64,000 bases of DNA from Eretmocerus hayati (taxonomy: Eukaryota; Arthropoda; Insecta; Hymenoptera; Aphelinidae). The DNA lies in assembly GCA_029851415.1 (NCBI GenBank), contig CM056743.1, positions 79,130,186-79,194,185 of the forward strand, given 5' to 3'. Positions 1-10,219 of this stretch are shown in pieces. Below the pieces are notes generated by a model. It saw nothing but the letters and a program-made list of their open reading frames with translations, searched no databases and was not told where the DNA came from. Numbering within the stretch: position 1 is the first letter of the stretch; each line of letters begins with the position of its first letter. The position numbers were made by a program, and so were the translations under genes.

Positions 1-595
1 AATCTACTACAAATAAGTGTTATACAGTTGTATGCATGGAAACAAGCCATTAGTGGCTGTGGTCAATAGTTATTGATGGTTGGTAATGAGAGAATACCTG
101 TAATACCTTGTGCCGTTAGGTGAATCAAAGATTCAACTATCATTCATATGTAGATCAGGGGTTCCTGATGTTGAAAGAAAGTAGTGACATGTCCAAAGAT
201 CAGCATACTAACTTCCAAACAAGTAAGCTGTTTCACAGGAACATTATGAATGCGGAAAGTTTCAGGAACAAACGGAGTTGGGATTCAGGTAATGTTTGAT
301 TAGGAGAACCTAATCCTCTGAAAGATCTGTGGTGAAGTGTACAGATTATGTACTCATCTGGGACATGTAGGACTATGGATGTATCTGAATACCACTATTT
401 TTTTGTATAAGATGACCTTTGACATCTCCCAGGCCAGTGAGTAACTTGATACAAATTCTAATATTGAGCAATTCTGGATTCTTTTAAAGTCTTTTGAAAC
501 TGAACCTTGTCCATGTTTGGCCTCCTCTAATGTAATCTTGAACCTTGCTGAATGAATTAAAGTCTGCTGCACTTGCGAAAAATTCTTATTGGGAA
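1..595. other. no recognisable feature
   Basis: AT-rich sequence without a convincing coding frame, repeat or RNA gene. The short open frame around 354-572 on the minus strand has no family signature. Confidence 0.5.
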
Positions 596-800
596 TAGCA
601 GAGTGGTGGCAGCAAGGTTAGAACTCTTGCCTCTGTTCAAAAAGTCATGGGTGCGATTCCGGGTGCCGGCACCACTGGAATTTTTTTCAAGTGCCTTCAC
701 CGATGTTTCGGTGATTCGGAACCCACCTTAAACTGTAGGTAGGGAGAGTATAGTTTGATATGAAGAAATGGATCAACTATCTGTGCTCCCCAAATTAAAG
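596..800 (+). mobile_element. tRNA-derived SINE
   Basis: A tRNA-like head is visible: an A-box-like stretch (TGGCAGCAAGG, 607-617), then a B-box-like GGTGCGATTCC (650-660), which differs from the Pol III consensus GGTTCGANNCC by one base. It is followed by a GC-rich segment, a short hairpin (accgatgtttcggt, about 698-711) and a non-tRNA body. This head-plus-body layout is that of insect SINEs transcribed by RNA polymerase III. The ends are estimated and no target-site duplication was established. A true tRNA gene is excluded because no cloverleaf with acceptor pairing closes. Confidence 0.55.
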
Positions 801-1735
801 ATAATTATGTTGAACATTCAGCCTGTGAACTCACTCGTGGTACCGAGATAGTGCCGACCGAGATCGAGCCGGTCGGGTGGCATAGACGGCGCTTGGACGA
901 CCGAGCGTTCTCTCTTGACCGTTCAGTTTCCCCTCAAAAATGGAAAAACCCCTATTTTTTGAGAAGCTATATCGACGTGAAATTGTCTGTTCCTTCGATT
1001 GGAATGATCAGAAAAACAAAGAAAAGGGGTGATTTTGAGTTATAACACATTCAAAATTCGATTGTCAAATTTTGAAGTTATGTCGGCATCATCTTGGAAA
1101 ACAAACTCCACCACCGAAAAGCTGAGAAAAAATCCGTCGATTATGACCCTTCTAATATTCTTTTGCGTTGGATATTAGGCTGGTTTAAGGCGCACAAAAA
1201 CACGAATTTCGACGTTCAAAAAGGGGGCTAGGACAGTTGACGTGAATCACCCCCTACTCTTGCCTCTCGATTCTCGCTTCTTCTCGTGCGTCTCTCTCTT
1301 TTTTTCCTCTTTAAAGGTGGTTGTAGGGCGAATATATGCTGCGACGTACGAAGGAGAGGCACCAGTCAGCCAAACACGGTTGGCCAGCGCCTCCCCAACA
1401 GTCCCAGGCTGGAATGCGCACCGATACGGCCATTCGAACCGGGTAAACCCTCTCTTCTTTCTCCGTTGGCGCCGGCCACTAGACAAGGAAGAGATCCACC
1501 AACTTACCATTCCGGCCCCGGAACCGCGTGAGCATTACTTCAGAACCGGCGGCGTCTCGCGCTCAGGCTCAAGCGCCTCTCTTCTCGCGACTCGCAGGTG
1601 TTGTTTCTCTTCCTTCGATCTTCTTCCAACTCTTCAGTCTTCTGCCTTCTCTCTTCTTCCTTCTTCCCTCCCTCTTCATTCCATCAAATTCCACCTGGAA
1701 CCATTTAGGACTCTCCTGTTTGAATCGGTAGACTC
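801..1735. other. flank / probable 3' UTR of the R1-like element
   Basis: No gene is visible. From about 1240 to 1735 the plus strand is strongly pyrimidine-rich (TCTTC and CTCTT runs). On the minus strand this lies just after the R1-like coding region, so it may be that element's 3' untranslated region. The element's exact 3' end is not marked by a poly(A) tail that could be trusted. Confidence 0.3.
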
Positions 1736-3440
1736 ACTGTAATTCACCTGCCTCAAGGCGCCTCACTTCCCTCTCTCTCCCCTCCTCATGGGTCATCACC
1801 AGCTTGATGTATCCGGTGACTCTATCCCATGTCTCCTGGTTGCGGAGCGAGTACGGGACGAGATTCCCAGGTGTTAGTTTAGCACTCAGCCATTCATCTA
1901 ACTCGGTGCCCTCTCTTCAGGTGTCGTTGCACGTGAACAGGGCGTGTTCAGCGTCACCCTAGCTGTCCCCGCATGATTGACATGCTGGGGATGTCCTCTT
2001 CATGAACCGGGTCAGGTAGGCACCGAAGCAACCGTGGTCACTCAGCGCCTGCGTTGTCGAGTAATCTATCTTTCCGTGGGTGCGTTACGCCCACTTGGCT
2101 ACTCCACGGATCAGCCGGTGCGTCCATCTGCCATCTGCAAATGGCAAATCCCACTCAGTTTGCCACTGCCCAAGGGTGGTTCCCTTCTCGTTGTCGCGGA
2201 TGAACCCATTCATTGTTGGGGTGAGCACTCGTTTGGCTCCGATCACTTTTTGCCGGTCCCAGATCTTCACTCGCTCCGTGACAAGCAAGTGGATGGGTGG
2301 CGTCCCAGCCAACACGCAAGCTGCATCTTCTGACATGGCGCGGTAGGCACGAATAATCCCCAAGGCCGCTCTCCGGTGGACAGGCCCCATCCTCTTCTCG
2401 ATGATGGCTTTCTCTGCTCTCTTCTCCCACACAGGTGCACCGTAGAGCATGATGGACGTGCCGACAGTGTTGAGCAGCTTACGCCTCTTCTGTTTCGGTC
2501 CTTCGATGTTCGGCACCAGTCGCTGGACCGCCGCATTGACCCGGCTAGCTTCTTGGGCGGCTTCCAAAATGTGCTTCTTGACCGACCACTTGTCGTCGAG
2601 CCATACACCCAGATATTTCAGCTCTGTCTTGCGTGGTATCTCTTGCCCATTGATGTAGAAATGGGGCAAGTTGAATTTCCTCCGCCTCGCGACCACTGTG
2701 GCTTAACACTCTGGAACAGCCAGCTCTAAGAGCCTGCTGATCATCCACTCGTAGACTCAGGCCAGCGCCTCGTTCGTGCATCTACCCAAGAGCTCTTCGT
2801 TGACCGTCCAAACTATGAGTCCCGGGTCGTCCGCAAAAGCCACTATTATCACACCTCCTGGCAGTTCGATAGGCAGTAGACGGTCATACTGGGTGTTCCA
2901 GTTGAACGCCCGGAAATTGATCCTTGTCTGATTCCGGCGGACAGCTCTCGAACCCCTCGTCGGTGTCGTATACGGGGGTCTTATTCCGTAGGTAGTCGCT
3001 CGTGACTGCTAATAAGTGGGGTGGTACTATACCTGCCTGGGATACGTACACTCGCCCCCAGCTCGCACAGTTAAATGCGTTCTTCATGTCTAACGCGATG
3101 ATCGCGCAGAAACCCCCTCTCCCTTGGTATGGTCTCCCTCCCACCGTTTGAACCCGCTCCTGGACTGTCTGAATTGCGTGGACAGTATTGCGACCTTTCC
3201 GACACCCAAACTGCACCGATGACAGCCCGCCGCTCTCTTCGTAGGCTTTCTCTACTCTGTTGAGCACCATCCTCTCGTACATTTTCCCGATGTTGTCAAG
3301 CATGCTGAGAGGGCGTTGACCTCCTTGACCTTTGGGTACCAGGATAAGCTCCTGGCGTCTCCACTCGTCCGGGAAAGCTCCCGCGTTCAAACAGGTGTTG
3401 AAGAGGTCGAGGAGTAAGTCTGGCTTGTATTTGAAGACCA
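1736..3440 (-). pseudogene. R1-like non-LTR retrotransposon reverse transcriptase, C-terminal part
   Basis: This is the larger, downstream part of a non-LTR retrotransposon ORF2. Read on the minus strand, typical R1-clade motifs follow in order: an FPDEWR...LILVPKG block, RPLSMLDNIGKMYERM, QFGCRKGRNTVHAI, an AIIALDMKNAFN catalytic block, a catalytic box FADD at 2826-2837, a YLGVWLDD thumb motif near 2610, and a C-terminal CxxC...H...C knuckle near 1940-2000. The frame is lost near 2950 and again near 2700, with a stop just after 2085 and further stops beyond. At 3440 the gene is cut by the EnSpm transposon; the missing upstream part lies at 13295-13625. In life the protein would reverse-transcribe element RNA at a nicked target. 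This copy is dead. Confidence 0.85.
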
Positions 3441-3457
3441 CACTGTAAAAAATTTCT
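3441..3457 (+). repeat. EnSpm terminal inverted repeat, left
   Basis: CACTGTAAAAAATTTCT, matched exactly by the reverse complement of 13278-13294. It is preceded by CA (3439-3440), the presumed target duplication. Confidence 0.9.
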
Positions 3458-3458
3458 G

Positions 3459-3680
3459 CTTGAATATTCAAGAAAATGAACTTGAAACTTTTTCCAAGAC
3501 GCTGCTTGAATTGTTTTTCAAACAGATTTAATTGAAAATTCAAGAAGTACTTGAATTTTCAAGAAATCATTCTTGAATATATTTCCTAGCCCATAGTTGA
3601 ATTTTCAAGACAATTTACTTTAATTTTCAGGAAACCAGTCTTGACTTTTAAGGAAGATATTGAATTTTCAAGGTGAAAAC
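3459..3680. repeat. EnSpm subterminal palindromic motif cluster, left
   Basis: At least five copies of a palindromic motif close to CTTGAATTTTCAAG or its ATAT variant lie between 3459 and 3675. The same motif occurs at 13188-13277 near the other end. In CACTA elements such subterminal repeats are the usual binding sites of the transposase complex; that role is inferred here. Confidence 0.7.
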
Positions 3681-4448
3681 TTGAAATTTCAATTTGTAAA
3701 AAATTTCAATATTGTAATATTAAAATCGAAAAAGGATTCGTTTCCTGAATTGTTGCTCTATATAGTCTTCGTTGTGGCATACATTCAATGAGGATATAGA
3801 CGTAGGATTTGTTTTATCCAAATTTATTAAAATATAAGAATCTTATATCACGACAGTTTAACATTAAGAACATTTTTTGATGCCCAAGTTGTAGGAATGT
3901 TTTCAACGAAATCAATACCGTACATTTTCAAATTAAATTTGAAGTAGACTAATACAATGGTAACGTGCTTTGTAGTTTGAAGGATATTATTCGTAGTGCA
4001 AACAAAGTATGCATTTTTGACCAACGGAAATCACATTTCCGCCAACAAGAGGCTATTATTAACTTTTAGAGGACGGGGATCCAAGCACATGGAATGACTC
4101 CCGATTCTTATAAAAATGTTTATGTATGATGATCTATTATGGAATCGTGGGTCCGAAGTCGCAACGAGCTACTATAGTGGCTATTCCCGTAATCTAAAGG
4201 TTAATGACATATCGGAGCCGAAGTCATATACGAAAAGAAATAATGTTTGGTTCAATTTCGACTATTTAGCGCTATAAAATGTTTAGTGTCACATGACAAT
4301 TTGGCAGGAATGATCGTCCCTTCGGACGTTGTACATCACATCAAACATGAGCTAAACTTAACGAGATGGATTATGAAGACATTCTCAGACAGCTTCTCTG
4401 AACGATGAATTCAGGAATACTTCATCTATCGACGTGTCAGTAGAATAG

Positions 4449-6922
4449 CTACTTCGCAGAAGTCTGAGAGCTGATTTTTTCCTTGACGTGTTCAGTCTTC
4501 TTTTCTTTCACTTTTGCCATCGAGAAGTTGTCTGAGTATGCTTTAACTTGGTCTGACAGCTTCACCACAGCAGCACTGAATTTCCCTCCTCGACTTGATT
4601 TCTTAGTCGATTTCGTCCCATCGCTTGGAACTATTGCGAGAAAGTTTCTGAAGAAGAAATCATACCGTGAGACTGAGATTAATCAACAAGTAATATAAAT
4701 GGTGCGTTCTTACTTTTGTATGTACGCCAGCGTGTTTGCTATTTCAGGTCTGTACTTGTATCCAAAAACGAAGTAACTCAAAAATGTAATCAAGACTCCA
4801 TCCAAAAAGTCATCGCAAATAATACGACTTTCAGCATCGATGATCACGGTATATTTAGCATTACCGTCGTGTATGTCAGAACCTTGAATAAAATTTATGG
4901 TGATGCGTATAAAGATACTCGTTTCAGTACATATCTACAAGAATCATGGACACTGTGAGCCATGGTCGAGCTAATCCCAAATTACCTTCCACGATGAGAA
5001 TGGGATTGGTTGTGTCGATTTTGCTATTCCATTCCTCGACGGTGGGATCGCCCTGATGATAAAAAATGTGGTCAGTGATATTTTTCAAAATGATGAAATG
5101 GCTTTCGATCGATTCTCACCTTAATGAGTTTGAATAAACACGATGAGTTTTCGTTGAAGGCTAAGAGCAACAGTGGAAAGATTGCAGAATACTGCGGCGT
5201 CATTTTCTGCTCTCTTGCGATTCCTTGATCTTTCTCTTCCATGATGGATTTCAATTTTTCTTTCTCTTTCTTTCCAGTCATCTTCATCGTCATGAAACCC
5301 AAAATTGGTTCACCATTTGTCAGTAGTAGACTGTTCCAAATTTCTACTACGTCTTTACCAACCAAAGTGCTCGCATGTTGGAAGAATTGTTGGGGAATCT
5401 TCAAGAAAGGCCAGGAAGTTAGAATACCGTTAATGTTCCGATCTGGAGCAGTTATTAATACTCTTTGAGTTGGATAGGTTTTCTTCATTAGAATGGATAC
5501 TCTATCGGACGAATGGGATTTCACATCATTAAATAATGATTCCAATTCCACTCTTGCATCGTTCTGAGTTTCTTCATTTTCATCACTGGGAAGTTTAGGC
5601 AAGTACTCGACAAATCCAAACTCGTCAATGCGGTGAAAATAGTCTCTCTGTCTTTGGACCTCAGTCCCTTCGTTTTCAACAGATTCAGCTGGAGCCCTCC
5701 TCTTCCTAGAATTCTTAGGCAACTTGAGCGTGGATTTGCTATACTGAATGCCATTCTCTACGGACGTGAGGAGAGACATAATCCCCTCGTCAAGTGTTTT
5801 GGCTTTCCCTCTTATTGCGAGACTATCAGGAAATTTTGTACAGAGGGCAGTAACAATTTTCAAGGCCTTCTTGCGGCTTGTATCTTTCGTTTTGAACAAG
5901 TGCGCTTGGATATTTTTCTTAATGGAAAGGAATTCGTTCGTTTCCAGCTCTTCCCCATCTTGACACTTTTTCAGTGTATCCTGACAAATTGCCTCAATAA
6001 GACTCGTACTGATATCGCTGCTACATGTTTGTTCGCCTAGAGAGAGGATAAATATTCCAATTATCTCAATAGTTGCGAAAGGATCCAGTAAATAGACACT
6101 CGATACAGGAAACAGATGAAAGCATTGGAATTCGTGTTCAGCCATTATCACTGAAGAATTCCAAGTTAGACATTCAACTTCGAAATGAGAGATTAGAGTA
6201 CCTGGTCGGGATGCAGTTGTTGCATTGTTTGCATCCTCCAATCCATTGTGCTGTGGTTCGTGCCTCAGTGTATCATCCTTCAAGAGAATTATGCTTTTCA
6301 GCGGTTTTGCCAAATTGTATGTTGCTAGCTCCAGCACATCTTTGTCTATGTCCGCGTGGCCATCTTCTAAGACCATCTATCAAGAGACAAGGATCCAAAT
6401 GATAAATTTGATGGTTGGCTCATGTCCCGAAAGTTTAAATTAAAATGAATGCAGAAAAGCCTACATCAATATTCACATAATGATCATAACATATTCAGAA
6501 ACTTTTTACAAAAATAGCTCCACTGTACTTGGTGAGATGCACGAGGACGATCACGGGAGACTTTGATTAGAAAGCTCTCTGAAACATGACTGGTGTGACT
6601 AATGGCTCGAAACTCTTTGAACACACCCTTTCAAAATCGATCTCGAAGAAATAACATTTTCTTCCAATTCAATTTGGACAGGAAAAATTTCACTGGACAG
6701 ACGATGCCCAGGAAAATTTTCATTTGTCATCCAGTTTCATAGAGAGTGCATTGGTGAAATTGAGATGGATTATTTCATGTATTATATACTCACGCGATAG
6801 TCTTCAGGATTCTGAGGTAATCCCAATTTTCTTTCAGCTTCTGTAATGAGATCAGCTACGGTCTCTCCTTTTATTATTGTGTTGGTTGAAGTATTCAACA
6901 ACTTGACATCAAAAAAAGGCAT
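4449..6922 (-). CDS. EnSpm accessory protein, CIDE-N-like plus SAMD3-like, six exons
   Basis: A spliced gene rebuilt from GT-AG signals: exons 6922-6794, 6376-6202, 6036-5120, 5052-4986, 4882-4714 and 4647-4449. All phases agree, giving 551 codons ending in TAG at 4451-4449. The intron 6201-6037 is 165 bp and also open, so it may sometimes be retained. Residues 1 to about 80, formed across the first splice, have the pattern of a CIDE-N/ubiquitin-like fold (MPFFDV..., then a VLEDG...D block). The C-terminal third contains ILTSWPFLK, FLSYFVFGYKYRPE and VPSDGTKSTKK blocks, which recall the SAMD3-like proteins encoded beside EnSpm transposases in fish. A basic stretch NSRKRR lies mid-protein. The gene follows the transposase on the same strand, about 130 bp downstream. 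Its function is unknown; a DNA-binding or regulatory partner is likely. The ATG at 6922 is the first in the open exon, and an upstream exon is possible. Confidence 0.75.
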
Positions 6923-7052
6923 AACGTAATCTAAAATGGAAAGAGACATTCATGAAGATACTAGGCTGATTTTTACTTGAGTTATCTCAGACATTTCATG
7001 CAATTAATCGAGTCGAAAGTTAGTAAATCTGGAGGAAGTACTACTAACTACC

Positions 7053-9761
7053 TTAATCCATATCCTCGCCTAATGATTGCAAGGGTTGTGATACTAAGCC
7101 ATACTTCGGCTTGGTGTAGAGTGAACTCTTCCATTTATACACAGGCATTGGTTTCTGATATACTAAGTTCTGTAATGGGATACACTCATAGGACTTGCAA
7201 CCGTAAATTTTGTGAGCTCGTAGATATGGAATGAATTCACTCTCCACAATCTCAACGAGGAGATAAACGCAGTCGAAACCTCGGCTGAGAATTTTGCAGA
7301 TCCTCCCCAACACAACATTCTGATGGTAATTTTGATGCCGGATTGTTAATGCATATCCTTTCTTAAAATCTGTGCCTCTGTACACGAGTTTACTGCATTC
7401 CTCTATATTCTCCGACACCATAGACACTCTCAGTGCGTTGGCGATATCTTCATGATACAAGTTGATATTGAATTGTTGGAATTCACCTAAATCTAGTTCC
7501 AAACGAGCATCAGCGCCTAGACAAATATAACTTTGAAGAAGTTCGTGTTTTTCACTGGCAGTTTTGACTACATTCTTAAAATTCTGACGTGTGCGAATTG
7601 TTTTCTTGAAAAATTTGTGTTTAGACTCATAGCGCAAAGTCCAAACTTTTATCAATGGGCCATAAAGTAGAATCAGTTGAGGATAGTGTGTAAGATAATG
7701 ATGTTTTGGTCTCAATCTATGATCTGGGAATGATAATTCCCTTAAATAGAGGTACTCTTGGATCAGAGTATCGAGATATGGTATGCAAGATTTATGAATA
7801 GTTGGCGAACATATAATCTCAACAATTTCTCCGAGTAACAAAAGGCATCTCCAGGTATCATCCGTATAATCGTCAATTTTATCCCCGATCAATATGGGTA
7901 AGATTCTTAGGAAATTCCATATCTGGCAAGCCCCACCAGTCAATTTTCCGGTCAATTTTTGGATTGTGCACGGTTTGTCACATCTATCTTCAGCTGAATA
8001 AGGAAACGTATCGATTCGATGATTCAGTTCTTTCAGAGTTATCCATTTTTTAGAAATAAAACTGTTAAGAAACAGTATCACGTCGTATGCAACAACTCCT
8101 TCAAATATATCATGCCCCAAGCATGGTGGTAGCCCCGTGCAAACGTGATAATGTTCCAAGTCATTGAAAATCGAATTGAACTTGATTCCCTCATGGCTAT
8201 CAACTTCAGTCTCTGAAATATGATCAAGGGCTCGTGTATACGAATCAGCAGTTCTCCATGTATAATTTCTCGTTGCGCCACTTTCTCGTTCAAACTGCTT
8301 TCTCGTGATCAAGCAAAATCTACAGAGATACTCTGCCGTGCTGAAATTTTCAATGAACCCGCCCAAACCGTGACTCCCGAGATTATCTCCACTGATCCAT
8401 ACTAAGGCACCCTTCAAAATCTGACCATTGATCTCAACGCCACTTTCGAGTTTTTTGAGATCCTCCACTATGGGACTAAAGACTGTTTTGTGATCAAAAT
8501 CAGTTGATTTACAGAGAGCTACTAATTTCATGGTATTTACATGGCTGTGGAGATGATCTGATAGATCTGCGATATTCATATATACAGCTAAAAGCTTGTG
8601 CTTTTTTCTTGCTGGTCCTATAGGATTAACTACTTCAAATTCGTCTTGATAGAGAATAATCTTGAACGCTTCGGGATTCTCCTTGAAATACTTATTGTTC
8701 TTGAATAGTGAGCCGTTTCTGAAATTATGGAAGTATCCTTCATCTGGAAGTCTGGTTGGTTTTTTAAGATCATCCATCATTGATACATCTCTAGATGCAC
8801 GATCTAATGTTTCTATGATGGGTATGTACGCAAAAAATTTTTTTTCGGCTTCATCAATATCGATGAATCGAGGTTGAATATAACTAAACTGCGTCTTGTA
8901 AAACTTTTTACGCAGATAGTCAGTTTTTAGATGTTTGTAAGAGGCTTTCAAAGGATCTTGGTCAAAAACTTCATTATATACCTCAATAATTTTTTCGGGT
9001 GCAACATTCTCTGCTAAAAATTTATTATCGAGTTTTTCTTTTAATATATCTTGAGATTCTCCATGCAAGTGCGTCATTTCCGACACAATGAGTCCAATTG
9101 TTCGGGCAGGTATATGGCAAACAGTTTCTAATTTCAAGCAGAATTGGGCCACATTTTGTAAGAACAAATCGAATGGATCAGTGAGTTCTCGACGGTCAGG
9201 GCCAGGGCCGCATTGGGGGTTCGGGAGATTATACTCGACATTCGCATTCTCTTCTGACTCATCACCTTGATTGAATTCTTCATCAATTTGCATTTGGTTA
9301 TCAATTGCGCCGCACGGAGCGCCATCTTGATCACCGTGGATCTGGTAAGGAGTCTGTCGATGATTTTTAGAAATATGACTGGCGAACGATGATTTTAATT
9401 TGTATTTTTTATCGCAACCATCAATCGGGCACTTGATTTGAATTTTTTTCGATAAATGAATTCTGAGATGTTTTAAGAGTTCCGGAAATGTATCACATTC
9501 CCGTCGGCATATATCCAAATTACAAACAAACTTTCCCCTATTATTAGGATGTATTGCTCCGCCATATATCTCTTGTCGTCTGCGTAATCCGTGACTTGTC
9601 AGTAAATGTTTTCTAAGTTGAGGTTCATTCTTGATGACTTTTGAACACTGTTCAAATCCACAAACAATATATTTACTGACGTGACGATGGCTCCCGGATC
9701 GATGTCTCACATGTTCCTCCAGTTCTGGTGTTTTGAAGTCACAATATTTACAGTAAAACAT
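7053..9761 (-). CDS. EnSpm/CACTA DDE transposase with four C2H2 zinc fingers
   Basis: An uninterrupted 902-codon frame. The N-terminus has four C2H2-like fingers (about residues 4-27, 34-57, 80-102, 111-134), followed by an acidic linker near 160-185. The catalytic core shows YQDEFEVVNPIG (D373), ISGDNLGSHGLGGF (D459) and LGHDIFEGV (E554), spaced as a DDE triad in CACTA/Mirage/Chapaev-type transposases. Next come RFC, KPC and KHHYLTHYP motifs and the RYESKHKFFK block typical of animal EnSpm transposases. It would bind the element ends and cut and rejoin DNA in the nucleus. The ATG at 9761 opens the first finger. A splice acceptor (CTAG, 9767-9764) lies just upstream and fits in phase with a possible 5' exon at 12969-12873. 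No stop or frameshift is seen. Confidence 0.92.
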   Translation of the reverse strand: MFYCKYCDFKTPELEEHVRHRSGSHRHVSKYIVCGFEQCSKVIKNEPQLRKHLLTSHGLRRRQEIYGGAIHPNNRGKFVCNLDICRRECDTFPELLKHLRIHLSKKIQIKCPIDGCDKKYKLKSSFASHISKNHRQTPYQIHGDQDGAPCGAIDNQMQIDEEFNQGDESEENANVEYNLPNPQCGPGPDRRELTDPFDLFLQNVAQFCLKLETVCHIPARTIGLIVSEMTHLHGESQDILKEKLDNKFLAENVAPEKIIEVYNEVFDQDPLKASYKHLKTDYLRKKFYKTQFSYIQPRFIDIDEAEKKFFAYIPIIETLDRASRDVSMMDDLKKPTRLPDEGYFHNFRNGSLFKNNKYFKENPEAFKIILYQDEFEVVNPIGPARKKHKLLAVYMNIADLSDHLHSHVNTMKLVALCKSTDFDHKTVFSPIVEDLKKLESGVEINGQILKGALVWISGDNLGSHGLGGFIENFSTAEYLCRFCLITRKQFERESGATRNYTWRTADSYTRALDHISETEVDSHEGIKFNSIFNDLEHYHVCTGLPPCLGHDIFEGVVAYDVILFLNSFISKKWITLKELNHRIDTFPYSAEDRCDKPCTIQKLTGKLTGGACQIWNFLRILPILIGDKIDDYTDDTWRCLLLLGEIVEIICSPTIHKSCIPYLDTLIQEYLYLRELSFPDHRLRPKHHYLTHYPQLILLYGPLIKVWTLRYESKHKFFKKTIRTRQNFKNVVKTASEKHELLQSYICLGADARLELDLGEFQQFNINLYHEDIANALRVSMVSENIEECSKLVYRGTDFKKGYALTIRHQNYHQNVVLGRICKILSRGFDCVYLLVEIVESEFIPYLRAHKIYGCKSYECIPLQNLVYQKPMPVYKWKSSLYTKPKYGLVSQPLQSLGEDMD

Positions 9762-10219
9762 TTCTAGACCAGACTGAAAAGGTATGAACTGGATTAACCA
9801 AAACTTTGCAAATCAATATTCCTTATATGGAATTGTAAGATTGTGGAACTTTTGAGCGCATACCAATTGCTTTTGAAAATGTTGACGCTTTCGCAGGCGA
9901 TTCTAGGCTGGTGTGACTGAGGATGATAGAGTTGTATTAGTTATGCACTTTGCAGTTTAGTCTACATATTCTGTTCTCGGATTCATTTACGAATAACATC
10001 ATCTACGTAGTTTACTGAATGAAAGATCGAAGTCACTGAAATATTCAATAATGAAGTATAAAAAAAATGTGATCTATGAATGGAATTCTACCAACTCAAT
10101 TCTGCAATTTTTCGTAACCGCGATCATGAATTATGAAGACTACAGGACCATAAGATACGAAACAGACGAAATCTCAGTCTTAGAGATTGGCTGAAATTTC
10201 GAATCCTGCTCTGATTCAA

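Noticed and set aside
1242..1742. 166-codon plus-strand frame
   Set aside because: It runs through a pyrimidine-rich stretch opposite the R1-like 3' region, with low-complexity Ser/Leu/Phe-rich text and no motif.
3438..3440. A 3-bp target duplication typical of plant CACTA elements
   Set aside because: The flanks are CCA and CAG, which do not match as a triplet; CA as a 2-bp duplication restores the interrupted reading frame.
5633..6040. 135-codon plus-strand frame
   Set aside because: It is the antisense shadow of the accessory EnSpm gene, whose minus-strand frame is longer and has splice support.
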